DNA of 23,760 bases from Planctomycetaceae bacterium (GCA_002862265.1 PKCQ01000373.1:1-23760); one strand, 5' to 3'; shown: positions 1 through 8,069, counted from the first letter of the stretch. Notes: generated from the letters alone by a model not told the origin. A program made the numbers and translations.

Positions 1-2
1 CC

Positions 3-113
3 AAGGCGAAAGCAGCAAAGAAAACCAAGCCAAGGTCGAAGCCAGAGAACTCTGCGGCCAAGAAGAAAGCTACAGCTACGAAGCGTTCCCGAAAGGCGAC
101 GGCCAAATCGTGA
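3..113 (+). CDS. C-terminal tail of an unidentified protein, Lys/Ala-rich (partial)
   Basis: Only the last 36 codons are in the window; the gene enters from the left edge and ends at TGA 111-113. The visible peptide is almost entirely Lys, Ala, Arg, Ser and Thr, with KAKAAKK at its start and KRSRKATAKS at its end. Such histone-H1-like basic tails occur on bacterial nucleoid proteins and on the C-termini of some DNA enzymes such as topoisomerase I, where they bind nucleic acid non-specifically. The body is missing, so no family can be named. The stop overlaps the GTG start of the downstream permease (GTGA, 110-113), which suggests translational coupling. The reading frame is supported by its composition and by this overlap. 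Confidence 0.6.
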   Translation, partial: KAKAAKKTKPRSKPENSAAKKKATATKRSRKATAKS

Positions 114-1519
114 GTTCTGCTTATGAACCCCCAGCCAATGATGAAAGCCGGTCGTCTGGTCAAAACGATCTGACGGAGTCGAAATCTTTTGGCTTGGGAC
201 TCACTACTTTGTCGGCACTCGTTGTCGCCAACATGATCGGCGCTGGAATCTTCACTTCAAGTGGATTCTCTCTCGCAACACTAGGCAATCCAGGGCGAGT
301 TCTCTTGGCTTGGATAGTTTGTGGCGTGTGGGCCATTTGCGGCGCGATCGGCTATGCCGGTCTGGTGAAACGCTTGCCGCAGTCCGGGGGCGAGTATCTC
401 TTTCTTCACCGCTTTGTGCACCCATCGGTCGGCTTTTTAGCCGGCTGGATTTCCGTGTTCGCTGGTTTCACTGCTCCGATTGCGGTGGCAGCGCTGGGCG
501 CAGCAATTTACATGCTGCCTGGAACCGAGGAAGGCACGACTCAAGTCAAACTCCTGGCGACGGGACTGATTGTGGTTGCGACTGTTTGCCATCTGGTCGG
601 TTTAGGGCTTGGAACAGTCGTGCAGAACTTGATAGTGGGATTCAAAATCGCCTTGATTGGATTCACTCTAGTTTGGGCCTTGGGCTTCACGGATTCTGAG
701 CTCTGGGTCGGGCAGGCGTTACCTGAGCGAGATGCGGCTTGGTTGCCAGGAAGTGTTGACGCTTGGAGCGCTTTCATAGGGTCGATGTCATGGATTGCGT
801 TGAGTTACACCGGTTTTAATGCGGCAATTTATGTTGCTGGTGAGTCTCGAGATGCAACGCGACTCGTACCGAAGGCCATGCTGTTGGCAACCTTGCTTGT
901 CACTGTAATTTATTTGTTGCTCAATGTTGTATATTTGTTTGCAGCAGATCCAGAGTCGATTGCGGGCAACCCAGCGGTGGCGGTAGACGCGACAGAGCAC
1001 ATCGGAGGAGCATCACTGGCCCTTGTAGTGCGAGTGTCGATCATTCTCTCCATGGCGAGTAGCGTGTTCGCGATGCTGCTAGCCGGTCCGCGTGTTTATC
1101 AGAAGATGGCCGAAGACGGCGTGATGCCCAAAGTCCTGCAGGGGAAAGTTGGAGCACCGGTTGCTGCGATCTTGGTTCAATCTGTGCTGAGCATTGTCGC
1201 GGTCAATATTGCTGATCTGCTTCAGCTGTTGAAATACTTGGGGCTGACACTTTCAGCGTGTGGTGCTCTGGCTGTAGCGAGTCTTTGCTGGGTAAGGTTG
1301 AAGCTACCAGATAGCAAGAAGTTGCACTCAATAGAAATCTTGTCGCTTGTCGTCTACCTTGGCATTACAGCGTTGATCTTGGTGGCATCATGGTACGAGC
1401 ATCACACCGAGTTCTTGGCGATGTGCGGAACATTTGTGCTGGGCCTTCTTGTGTATGGTTTTTGGTTGTTGGTGAGTACTGGTCGCGACAAAACCGAGCC
1501 CTTGTCAAACAAGGTTTGA
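110..1519 (+). CDS. APC-family amino acid permease
   Basis: This 469-aa inner-membrane protein is predicted to carry amino acids across the cytoplasmic membrane as a proton symporter or an exchanger. After a short polar N-terminus (about 25 residues), about 12 hydrophobic segments can be read. The first holds the APC signature VVANMIGAGIFTSSG, whose unwound GAGIF turn binds the substrate backbone. Segment six contains YTGFNAAIYVAGE, typical of the YfnA/LAT-like branch. Length and helix count fit the APC superfamily. The start is the GTG at 110, which overlaps the stop of the upstream gene. The Nudix gene starts 21 bp downstream on the same strand, so the two could be co-transcribed. Substrate cannot be deduced from sequence. 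Confidence 0.9.
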   Translation: MSSAYEPPANDESRSSGQNDLTESKSFGLGLTTLSALVVANMIGAGIFTSSGFSLATLGNPGRVLLAWIVCGVWAICGAIGYAGLVKRLPQSGGEYLFLHRFVHPSVGFLAGWISVFAGFTAPIAVAALGAAIYMLPGTEEGTTQVKLLATGLIVVATVCHLVGLGLGTVVQNLIVGFKIALIGFTLVWALGFTDSELWVGQALPERDAAWLPGSVDAWSAFIGSMSWIALSYTGFNAAIYVAGESRDATRLVPKAMLLATLLVTVIYLLLNVVYLFAADPESIAGNPAVAVDATEHIGGASLALVVRVSIILSMASSVFAMLLAGPRVYQKMAEDGVMPKVLQGKVGAPVAAILVQSVLSIVAVNIADLLQLLKYLGLTLSACGALAVASLCWVRLKLPDSKKLHSIEILSLVVYLGITALILVASWYEHHTEFLAMCGTFVLGLLVYGFWLLVSTGRDKTEPLSNKV

Positions 1520-1540
1520 TCCTCTCAGAATACATACATC

Positions 1541-2083
1541 ATGAACAGTCAGTTTATTGCCGAAACTTATCGATTCTGCCCACGCTGCGGCGAGCCAAAT
1601 CCCAACCCCGGGTGCACGCCTTTTAACTGCGCAAAGTGTGGATTCTATAATTATTTTGGGCCTGTCACGGCCGTTGGCGGGATCGTGGTGAACGAACGAG
1701 TTGAGATGCTCTTTATTCGTCGCGGTCGCGATCCTGGAAAAGGTAAGTGGGGCTTGCCGGGTGGCTTCGTAGACGCCGGTGAAACGGCAGAGCAAGCAGT
1801 CGCTCGCGAGATTCGCGAGGAAGTAGGTCTCACCGTTGTTAGTACTGAGTTTCTGACCACGGCTGCGAATGAATATCACTTGCGGGGAATCTGCTCACCG
1901 GTCATTGATCTCTTCTATGTTGTAAGTGTCCAATCGGAAACTCAGCTCGAGTTGGCCGTTGACGAAGTAGATCATTATGAATGGTCTCGACCGATGTTAT
2001 CACACCTTGAAAATATGGCCTTTGAGTCGAATCGTTTAGCCGTCGAGTTGTGGGCTAGGCGTGTTTCGCGTTCTTTGCAGTAG
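1541..2083 (+). CDS. Nudix hydrolase with N-terminal zinc ribbon
   Basis: A 180-aa soluble enzyme expected to hydrolyse a nucleoside diphosphate linked to another group, such as ADP-ribose or NADH. Residues 13-33 form a zinc ribbon with two CxxC pairs (C13/C16 and C30/C33). The complete Nudix box lies at residues 75-97: G75, E81, then REIREEVGL with the Mg-binding glutamates E90, E93 and E94. The Zn-ribbon plus Nudix arrangement recalls NudC-type NADH pyrophosphatases, but the protein is shorter than E. coli NudC, so ADP-ribose-type pyrophosphatase is equally possible. No good Shine-Dalgarno precedes the ATG; the start is chosen because it sits just before the zinc ribbon. Confidence 0.88.
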   Translation: MNSQFIAETYRFCPRCGEPNPNPGCTPFNCAKCGFYNYFGPVTAVGGIVVNERVEMLFIRRGRDPGKGKWGLPGGFVDAGETAEQAVAREIREEVGLTVVSTEFLTTAANEYHLRGICSPVIDLFYVVSVQSETQLELAVDEVDHYEWSRPMLSHLENMAFESNRLAVELWARRVSRSLQ

Positions 2084-2125
2084 GTTGAATTGTCCTTTAT
2101 CGAATCGAATCATGACGGAATAACG

Positions 2126-2145
2126 CGGAGATTGACGGAGATTGA
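2126..2145 (+). repeat. Two tandem copies of a 10-bp unit (cggagattga)
   Basis: Two exact adjacent copies of cggagattga lie in the spacer after the Nudix gene. Short direct repeats of the form acggagatt are, from memory, scattered in planctomycete intergenic regions, but this window alone cannot show dispersal. It carries no coding signal. Confidence 0.6.
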
Positions 2146-2269
2146 TCAACGGCGGGGTAACCGTCCTAAAGCGGATTAGAAAAGAGCTTTTTACCGGCAT
2201 TGGACTGCCTGGATATGAGCCAGTGGATTTATTTCCCGGATATCGCAGTGGCTTTGGAGGCGAGGAATA

Positions 2270-2437
2270 GTGGCGAAGAAAGTCATTTTATTCAATTTGA
2301 TCACGATCGCTTGGATGGCTGCTCTAAGTCGCTTACGACCCGTAGCATGTGGACCGTGCATGATATTAGATTCCGCTGCTTACAACTCAAATGCAGAAGC
2401 TGTCGATGCAGACGACATCGAGATTGCAAAGCCGTAA
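2270..2437 (+). CDS. Putative small membrane or secreted peptide (55 aa)
   Basis: A 55-codon frame opens at GTG 2270 and ends at TAA 2435-2437. It is preceded by GGAGG at 2256-2260, nine bases from the start and one of the best ribosome binding sites in the window. The peptide starts M-A-K-K, has a hydrophobic core VILFNLITIAWMAAL (residues 5-19), a basic turn with C28 and C31, and an acidic tail ending DDIEIAKP. This is the layout of a signal peptide or a single membrane anchor. The competing longer frame through the same bases gives an Arg/Cys-rich peptide without a ribosome site and looks like a shadow. No family was recognised. It lies convergent to hisB, 32 bp from that gene's stop. Confidence 0.42.
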   Translation: MAKKVILFNLITIAWMAALSRLRPVACGPCMILDSAAYNSNAEAVDADDIEIAKP

Positions 2438-2469
2438 AATTGTGGCGCATGCTGTTGGCCTAATCTGCT

Positions 2470-3063
2470 TCAGCTGTTCAGTGTGCCCTTGGTACTTGGC
2501 ACGTCGTTTTGACGCGGATCGTCACTGACAGCGATTCGCAGTGCCCTAGCACTTGCTTTAAAGATTCCCTCGGCGATGTGATGGCTGTTGCGACCATAGT
2601 GAAGCAACACGTGATAGTTACAAAGAGTGTTGCTAGCGAAGGAATACCAGAAGTCCTCGACGAGTTCGCTGTCGAATTCCCCAATCTTGGCGGCAGGAAT
2701 CGGCGCGTTGAAGACGACGTAGTTGCGACCGCTTAAGTCTACCGCCACAGTGACGAGTGTCTCTTCCATTGGAAGAACCATGTGCCCGTAACGCGTGATA
2801 CCTCGCTTATCACCGAGCGCTTTTGCAAAGGCTTGGCCAAGACAGATTCCGATATCTTCTGTTGTGTGATGCGCGTCCACTTGTGTGTCGCCATCGCAGC
2901 TTACTTTCAAATCGAATAAACCATGCTTGGCGAATAGGGTGAGCATGTGATCCAAAAAACCGACTCCGGAATCGATCTCGCTCTGGCCAGTGCCATCGAG
3001 GTTCAATTCCAAGTGGATTTTGGTTTCCGCTGTTTCTCGTTGAATTGTTGCGCTGCGAGTCAT
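2470..3063 (-). CDS. hisB: Imidazoleglycerol-phosphate dehydratase
   Basis: Cytoplasmic enzyme of histidine biosynthesis that dehydrates imidazole glycerol phosphate to imidazole acetol phosphate. At 197 aa it is the monofunctional type, without the phosphatase domain of the enterobacterial bifunctional protein. Metal-binding signatures are clear: DAHHTTED at residues 63-70 and NSHHIAEG at 159-166, with VGFLDHML at 34-41. It is the last gene of a minus-strand hisD-hisC-hisB group, but a 231-bp gap containing an inverted-repeat element separates it from hisC. It may therefore have its own promoter or reduced co-expression. The product is the precursor of the HisC substrate. Confidence 0.97.
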   Translation of the reverse strand: MTRSATIQRETAETKIHLELNLDGTGQSEIDSGVGFLDHMLTLFAKHGLFDLKVSCDGDTQVDAHHTTEDIGICLGQAFAKALGDKRGITRYGHMVLPMEETLVTVAVDLSGRNYVVFNAPIPAAKIGEFDSELVEDFWYSFASNTLCNYHVLLHYGRNSHHIAEGIFKASARALRIAVSDDPRQNDVPSTKGTLNS

Positions 3064-3142
3064 CTCTATATTCTGTAGTCGGTTTAGCTTAAGGTTCGCA
3101 GGTTCTTGTTTCCCTCCCTTTCTGAGCTCAGCGCTGAATTCT

Positions 3143-3232
3143 GGGAGGGGTGGAGCCCTAGCGACGGGGAGGGTCTCGCGACCAAAACCCCTCTCCGGGG
3201 TCCTGCGTGCTAGGGAGTTTCCGACTCTCCCC
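3143..3232. repeat. GC-rich imperfect inverted-repeat element between hisC and hisB
   Basis: The hisC-hisB spacer holds a G/C-homopolymer-rich block with nested inverted repeats. ccctagc at 3156-3162 pairs with gctaggg at 3209-3215. Inside it, ggtc-tcgc-gacc can fold as a small hairpin (3172-3183) and cccc/gggg (3188-3200) as another. Runs of gggag on the left face ctccc on the right. The shape resembles REP/ERIC-type palindromic intergenic elements, several of which I recall from Pirellulaceae genomes. It has no coding potential. It could act as an mRNA-processing or attenuation structure in the his transcript. Confidence 0.5.
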
Positions 3233-3294
3233 TAATAACCTGCTGCTAAGGAGGAGAGTAGCGGCGTAGTAGTTGTGAAATGCAAAGTTCGAGC

Positions 3295-4365
3295 CTACGC
3301 CAAGTACCCTGCCAGGTAGGCTAGGCAAGCGTCAACTTGAGCGTCGGTTCCGACGCTGATTCTCAAGCCATCGCCCCAGTCAGCGTAGTTCATGTAGCGA
3401 ATCAGAATTCCGTCTGCTTTGAGTTGTTCGTAAAGCTCTCTCGAGCTCTTCTCGGGATGCTTGCACCACACAAAGTTGGCTTGGCTATCCAGAGATTCAA
3501 AACCCAGGTCGCGAAGTTTGCTCGTCAGGCGGTCTCGAGTTGCCACCACTTTGCGGCGATTGTCCAACAACCAAGTTTGATCGTCGATAGCCGCCGTCGC
3601 GCCGGCTAGGCTCAAGGCATCGCAATTGTAGCTGTCTTTTACCTTGCGGAGCATTTCAATCACGGGCGGCTGTGCGACCAGGAATCCGAAACGTAAACCC
3701 GCCAATCCGTAAGACTTACTTAGTGTTCGAGATACCATAACTCGGGGATTCTTGCGTACCAAATTGATGCAGTTGCTATCGGCAAAATCGGCATAAGCCT
3801 CATCAACCAACAGTGGGCAAGGCAGCTGGTCGGCCAACTCTGCAACTTGTTTGGGTGTGAGAACCGTTCCGCTAGGGCTGTTGGGGTTCGGCAAGAATGC
3901 GAAACGAAGTTTCTCGTCGGCTGCCGTGAAGCGTTGGTCGAGCGAGAAATCTCTGCAGAATGGGACTTCTTCGAATTGTGCTCCCTGGAGCTCGGATAGC
4001 GTGCGATAGAGGATGTAGCTGGGGTAGGGAAGTCGCAGCTTCTCGCCTTGGCCCACGAATGCTCGCGTCAGTATCGTGAGAATATCATCGCTACCGTTGC
4101 CGCAGAGAATCCAATCTGGTTCGACCCCGAGCACTTCCGCAGCACGGATGCGAAAGCCAGTTCCGAGTGCGTCGGGATAGCGTTCCAGCCGCTGGGACGC
4201 CGCTTCTTGAATCGCTTGCACGACCTTAGGAGAAGGCGGGTACGGGTTCTCGTTGGTGTTCATTTTGATGACTTTGCCGCCCTTGGGTTGTTCCCCAGGT
4301 ACATACGCCGCCATCTCCCGAATCTCGGGTCGAAAGAATTGCTCAATTTCGCTAGTGCGGTTCAA
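3295..4365 (-). CDS. hisC: Histidinol-phosphate aminotransferase
   Basis: PLP-dependent class I/II aminotransferase (356 aa) that converts imidazole acetol phosphate plus glutamate to histidinol phosphate in the cytoplasm. Visible signatures are NENPYPPSP (residues 39-47), the PNPNSPSGT loop (159-167), VDEAYADF (187-194) with the cofactor-contacting Asp and Tyr, and the Schiff-base lysine K217 in SKSYGLAGLRFG. Length is normal for HisC. It begins 34 bp after the hisD stop on the same strand, so hisD-hisC is probably one transcript. Aminotransferases of this clade can also act on aromatic amino acids, but the his neighbours make HisC the natural assignment. Confidence 0.95.
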   Translation of the reverse strand: MNRTSEIEQFFRPEIREMAAYVPGEQPKGGKVIKMNTNENPYPPSPKVVQAIQEAASQRLERYPDALGTGFRIRAAEVLGVEPDWILCGNGSDDILTILTRAFVGQGEKLRLPYPSYILYRTLSELQGAQFEEVPFCRDFSLDQRFTAADEKLRFAFLPNPNSPSGTVLTPKQVAELADQLPCPLLVDEAYADFADSNCINLVRKNPRVMVSRTLSKSYGLAGLRFGFLVAQPPVIEMLRKVKDSYNCDALSLAGATAAIDDQTWLLDNRRKVVATRDRLTSKLRDLGFESLDSQANFVWCKHPEKSSRELYEQLKADGILIRYMNYADWGDGLRISVGTDAQVDACLAYLAGYLA

Positions 4366-4399
4366 TTTACATTCCTAAATACGGTGAGCCTAGTCGGTG

Positions 4400-5755
4400 T
4401 TAGCTCAGGCGAATATCAACGCTGTTGCGGTGTGCGGTTAGGCCTTCCTTCTCAGCCAATAGCGCGATTTCGGCTTGAATGCCGCTGAGAGCGTCTTTCG
4501 AGTACTGGATGACGCTGCCGCTTCGTAAGAAGGAGTTTGCCGACAGTCCGGCCGCCCAGCGAGCGGTGCCACCGGTGGGAAGTACGTGCGACGGTCCAGC
4601 TGCGTAGTCACCGAGTGCTACTGGACTAAAGTCGCCCAGGAATGTTGCCCCTGCGTTGCGAATTCGATCTGACTGCTCGCGAGGATTCTCGCACGCGATA
4701 TGCAAATGCTCTGGCGCGATCAAGTCGGTGACTTCGCATGCTTGCGTCGCGTCACTGACTAGGATGATGGCACCGAAATCATTTAAACTGTCATAGGTTA
4801 AATCACTGCGACTGAGATTCTGCAACTGCGACTCGAGTTCTCGTTCCACACGGTCGGGTAGTGAATCGTCCCAAGTTACCAGCACACTCGCGCCCGGAGA
4901 ATGCTCTGCTTGAGCCAACATTTCCGCCGCAGTGTACGCAGCGTTAGTTGTCGAGTCCGCGACGACGACCACTTCGCTAGGGCCTGCGATCGAGTCAATA
5001 TCGACATTGCCGTAGACGTGCTTCTTGGCGAGGGCTACAAACAGATTGCCGGGGCCAACGATTTTGTCGACCGCATCAAGCCCATCGACTCCGTAAGCCA
5101 TGGCTGCGACAGCTTGAGCTCCACCTATCGGATACACTTCGGTGATCCCGAGTTCGTGGCAGGTGGCGAGAACATCGAAGTTAAACGCGCCAAAGTCCGT
5201 TGGTGGAGCGACGACTGCGATTTGCTCCACTCCAGCTGCTTGAGCAGGAACTACTGTCATGAGCACGGTCGATGGATAAGCAGCTGCACCACCGGGAACG
5301 CAGACGCCAATGCGATGCAAAGGAACGTAACGCTGGTCGAGTCGAATACCAGGAGCGGGCTCGATGCTGGAGTTCTGGTGCAGGATCGATTTTTGGAATT
5401 GCAGAATGTTGTCCCGAATGCGGCGGATCGTGGCCAGGAATTCCGGGGCTGCTGCTGCGTGAGCTTCTTGGAGCTTTTTCGCGGGAACGGCAAAGTCGCC
5501 GCTTGGGAGTTCACTTCCGTCGAGTGCGTGACTGTACTTGGCCAATGCAGCTCGGCCTTCATTCCGGACATCGGAGCAAATTCGCTCTACGACTTGGCCT
5601 GGTGTTAGTGTTTCGCCGAAAACACGCTTGGTAAGCTCTTGACCTTTCGGACTCACAACGGTTCCCGAGGGGCTCAGGCGAGCTCGCATGGCCTCAAACT
5701 CGGTTTCAAAGCCACTTTGGCGAGCGTCGATGCGTTGGATTTTAAGTTGCTTCAT
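4400..5755 (-). CDS. hisD: Histidinol dehydrogenase
   Basis: Zn-dependent enzyme that performs the last two steps of histidine synthesis, oxidising histidinol to histidine with two NAD. The frame is open to 5836, but the start is placed at ATG 5755 (451 aa), where the HisD-like sequence MKQLKIQRID begins; the 27 codons upstream do not resemble the family. Family landmarks include IVGPGNLFVALAKKHVYG, IAGPSEVVV, the zinc-ligand region AQAEHSPGAS, the catalytic Glu-His of APEHLHIACENP, GDYAAGPSHVLPTGG, and the closing LTAHRNSVDIR with the last His ligand. It is the first gene of the minus-strand his group and is divergent from the threonine aldolase. Confidence 0.95.
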   Translation of the reverse strand: MKQLKIQRIDARQSGFETEFEAMRARLSPSGTVVSPKGQELTKRVFGETLTPGQVVERICSDVRNEGRAALAKYSHALDGSELPSGDFAVPAKKLQEAHAAAAPEFLATIRRIRDNILQFQKSILHQNSSIEPAPGIRLDQRYVPLHRIGVCVPGGAAAYPSTVLMTVVPAQAAGVEQIAVVAPPTDFGAFNFDVLATCHELGITEVYPIGGAQAVAAMAYGVDGLDAVDKIVGPGNLFVALAKKHVYGNVDIDSIAGPSEVVVVADSTTNAAYTAAEMLAQAEHSPGASVLVTWDDSLPDRVERELESQLQNLSRSDLTYDSLNDFGAIILVSDATQACEVTDLIAPEHLHIACENPREQSDRIRNAGATFLGDFSPVALGDYAAGPSHVLPTGGTARWAAGLSANSFLRSGSVIQYSKDALSGIQAEIALLAEKEGLTAHRNSVDIRLS

Positions 5756-6095
5756 GGATGCGGTATTTTCTGGGCAAAAAACCCGGTGGAAAGCCAGTGT
5801 CAGCGTTAACAGGATAGCTTTCTGGCTAGCTTTCATCTATCGCCAATAGACGGGGGGATCGTGCAAGCGCCTAGATTGTGACCGGGCTTCCACTTGTTTG
5901 GTTCGTCCTGCTGGTAGCGGAACTCGTCAAGAGTTTCGGCAGTTTTCAACGCCATTCGAATCGTCTTTACAGTGCTTTACTCGTTACCGGCCTGCTTTGG
6001 GAGCTCTGTGGTTTATTGCCCGCTGTGAAGACCTGGCTGTAGCGGTTACCCTGAACTCGCTTGACTTTATCTTGACTCCGAAAAGAAACTCGATC
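5756..6095. promoter_or_regulatory. Divergent spacer between hisD and threonine aldolase (340 bp)
   Basis: This gene-free interval must hold promoters for both flanking divergent genes. An open frame extends leftward from the aldolase to a TTG at 5898 but has no family similarity. gaaagccag near 5789 faces ctggctagctttc around 5822-5834 as an interrupted inverted repeat. The sequence cttgact occurs twice near 6060-6078 just before the aldolase start. I could not pick a convincing -35/-10 pair on either strand and see no recognisable riboswitch. Confidence 0.35.
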
Positions 6096-7145
6096 ATGTC
6101 CAGAACGAAAGCAGCGCCGCCAAGAATTGACCTCCGCAGCGACACGGTCACCAAGCCTTGTCCCGACATGCTAGCGGCAATGTCCTCGGCCGAAGTCGGC
6201 GATGACGTCATTTGTTCGGATCCCACTGTCGAAAGTCTTCAAGCGAAGATTGCCGAGATACTTGGCAAGGAAGCCGCCGTGTTCATGCCAAGTGGGAGTA
6301 TGGCGAATCAAATCGGTGTGCGCTTGCACTGCCAGCCTGGTGATGAGTTTCTCTGTGAATCGGAATGCCATATCTACATGTACGAGCAGGGTGCTTTTGC
6401 TCAGCTAAGTGGACTGGTTCCAAAGCTGTTGCCCGGAACGCACGGGGTTCTCACGCCGGATCAATTTCTACGAGCGATCAACCCAGTTGATGACCATGCA
6501 CTGCGGTCAGCCTTGGTCACCCTGGAGAACACTCATAATCGTGGCGGTGGCGTGGTTCAGCCGATGGATTCGGTGAGTGAAATTTGTACTTGGGCGCATG
6601 AGAACGGACTTAAGACACACTTGGATGGAGCGAGATTGTTCAATGCGGTGGTGGCCTCAGGATATTCCGCCGAAGAGTGGGCAAGTGATTTTGATACCGT
6701 TAGCGTTTGTTTCTCGAAAGGACTCGGTGCACCGGTTGGATCGGCGCTTGTTGGTAATGGGGAGGCGATGGTCAAAGCCCGTCGCATTCGCAAGCTGTTC
6801 GGCGGCGGCATGCGCCAAGTCGGCTTTCTGGCCGCAGCGGCTCTGTACGCACTTGAAAACAATATTGATTCGCTGCGCCAAGATCACGACTGGGCCAAGC
6901 AATTGGCTACTTCTGCAGTTCGGCGCGATGGTTTGTTTGTCGATCGCGAGCCAGAAACAAATATCGTTTTAGTTCGAGTCGATCCAGAGCTGGGAACCCC
7001 AGCCGGGTTGTGCGATGCGTTAGAGAAGAAAGAGATTGGCTCATTTCCTTTCGGTGCCGATCGCATTCGCTTAGTTACCCATCGTGATCTGACTCAAGGA
7101 CAAATCGATGAAGCATGTGATGTGATGGAGCGAGTTGAGTTCTAG
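6096..7145 (+). CDS. ltaE: Low-specificity L-threonine aldolase
   Basis: PLP enzyme (349 aa) that cleaves L-threonine or allo-threonine to glycine and acetaldehyde, or runs in reverse. The start is ATG 6096, directly before the conserved opening IDLRSDTVTKP; 66 upstream in-frame codons are rejected because the family begins here. Other landmarks are VGDDVICSDPTVESLQ, PSGSMANQIGVR, CESECHIYMYEQGA, ENTHNRGGGVV, HLDGARLFNA (cofactor-binding Asp) and SVCFSKGLGAPVGS with the Schiff-base lysine. Length matches the beta-eliminating lyase family. It ends 13 bp from the convergent alpha/beta hydrolase. No evidence of an operon. Confidence 0.93.
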   Translation: MSRTKAAPPRIDLRSDTVTKPCPDMLAAMSSAEVGDDVICSDPTVESLQAKIAEILGKEAAVFMPSGSMANQIGVRLHCQPGDEFLCESECHIYMYEQGAFAQLSGLVPKLLPGTHGVLTPDQFLRAINPVDDHALRSALVTLENTHNRGGGVVQPMDSVSEICTWAHENGLKTHLDGARLFNAVVASGYSAEEWASDFDTVSVCFSKGLGAPVGSALVGNGEAMVKARRIRKLFGGGMRQVGFLAAAALYALENNIDSLRQDHDWAKQLATSAVRRDGLFVDREPETNIVLVRVDPELGTPAGLCDALEKKEIGSFPFGADRIRLVTHRDLTQGQIDEACDVMERVEF

Positions 7146-7158
7146 GCTGAGAATGCAC

Positions 7159-7980
7159 TTATCTGTCTAGCATTCTTGTGAACCAAACGCCAATGGAGCT
7201 GGCGACAAAGTCAAGGTCTGCGGCGTCGCGAACAAAGAGGTGGTTAGCGCCAGGCAAGGTGATCAAGCTTGCAGGAGAAGGCTCGGGGTCGTCGGGCGTG
7301 CGCTGAGTCAAGCAACTGAATAGTCGCAGAGCATGCTCATAGCCGAGAGTTTCGTCTTCGGGGCTGTGAAAGAGCATGACTGGTTTGGTGGTCTTACGGA
7401 GCAGGGCCGGAAGGTCGTGACTACGAAAGTTGTCCAGCATCTGATTGCGAATCACGTAGTCGATCCCGCCGATGGTGACCGAGCCGATTCCCTTCACTGC
7501 GATCTCCGGATTCATTCTTTGAAGCAGGTTGGCAAGATGCGAGGTGTCGCTCGGACCGGCGATGGAAACGGTGGCTCGCACTGAGGTAATTTGTTCGGTC
7601 AGTGACAGACTGCAGGCGGCTCCGAAACTGTGCCCAATGAGAAATTGCGGTGCTTCGAGGTGCTCGGAAAGGAAGCGATGGGCTGCCAGTAGGTCTTGCT
7701 GGTTGGTGCTGAAGTTTGTCAGCGAAAAGTCGCCTTTGCTACCCCCAAGACCAGTGAGATCGTAGCGTAAGACTGCAAAGCCTTCGGCGGCTAAGCCCCG
7801 CGAAATTCGGACAATGGCTTTCAGGTCTTTGTTGCAGGTAAAGCAATGCGTGAACAACGATGTTGCTCGCGGCGTGCTTGCAGGCAGATCAAGGATACCC
7901 GCTAACTTGTAGCCGTTACCGCCCTCAAACTCCACTCGCTGGCTGCGGCGAATGGGTGAAGGGCCGTTAGTGTCGTCCAT
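7159..7980 (-). CDS. Alpha/beta hydrolase, the type usually fused to OsmC
   Basis: A 273-aa soluble serine hydrolase of the alpha/beta fold. The nucleophile elbow is GHSFGAA, the acid is probably the Asp of LFHSPEDETLG, and the base is the His of LPGANHLF. The N-terminal pattern LFTHCFTCNKDLKAIVRISR and LRYDLTGLGGSKGDF is characteristic of the hydrolase half of bifunctional alpha/beta hydrolase-OsmC proteins. Here the protein stops after the hydrolase fold (GVWFTRMLDR), so the peroxidase-like OsmC half is absent, and no OsmC gene lies nearby. Substrate unknown. It is 89 bp downstream of floA on the same strand and convergent with the aldolase. Confidence 0.85.
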   Translation of the reverse strand: MDDTNGPSPIRRSQRVEFEGGNGYKLAGILDLPASTPRATSLFTHCFTCNKDLKAIVRISRGLAAEGFAVLRYDLTGLGGSKGDFSLTNFSTNQQDLLAAHRFLSEHLEAPQFLIGHSFGAACSLSLTEQITSVRATVSIAGPSDTSHLANLLQRMNPEIAVKGIGSVTIGGIDYVIRNQMLDNFRSHDLPALLRKTTKPVMLFHSPEDETLGYEHALRLFSCLTQRTPDDPEPSPASLITLPGANHLFVRDAADLDFVASSIGVWFTRMLDR

Positions 7981-8069
7981 GAGAGATTTCGGCTCGGATC
8001 TGTCTGCGCCGGAATTCTGGCTAATCCCAATCGGAAAATGTTGGCGGATCGAATACGACGCGATGAATG

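Noticed and set aside
2200..2463. 87-codon frame between the Nudix gene and hisB
   Set aside because: Arg/Cys-rich shadow-like composition and no ribosome site, whereas the overlapping 55-codon frame at 2270 has one.
3270..3300. tRNA-like string agttcgagcc near the hisC end
   Set aside because: No acceptor, D or anticodon arms can be built around it.
4901..5608. 235-codon plus-strand frame inside hisD
   Set aside because: Antisense shadow of a fully conserved HisD.
5756..5836. 27-codon hydrophobic N-terminal extension of HisD, resembling a signal peptide
   Set aside because: HisD is cytoplasmic and family sequence starts at ATG 5755; the extension overlaps the expected promoter region.
5898..6095. 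66-codon N-terminal extension of the threonine aldolase from a TTG
   Set aside because: No similarity to the family, whose conserved start IDLRSDTVTKP follows ATG 6096 directly.
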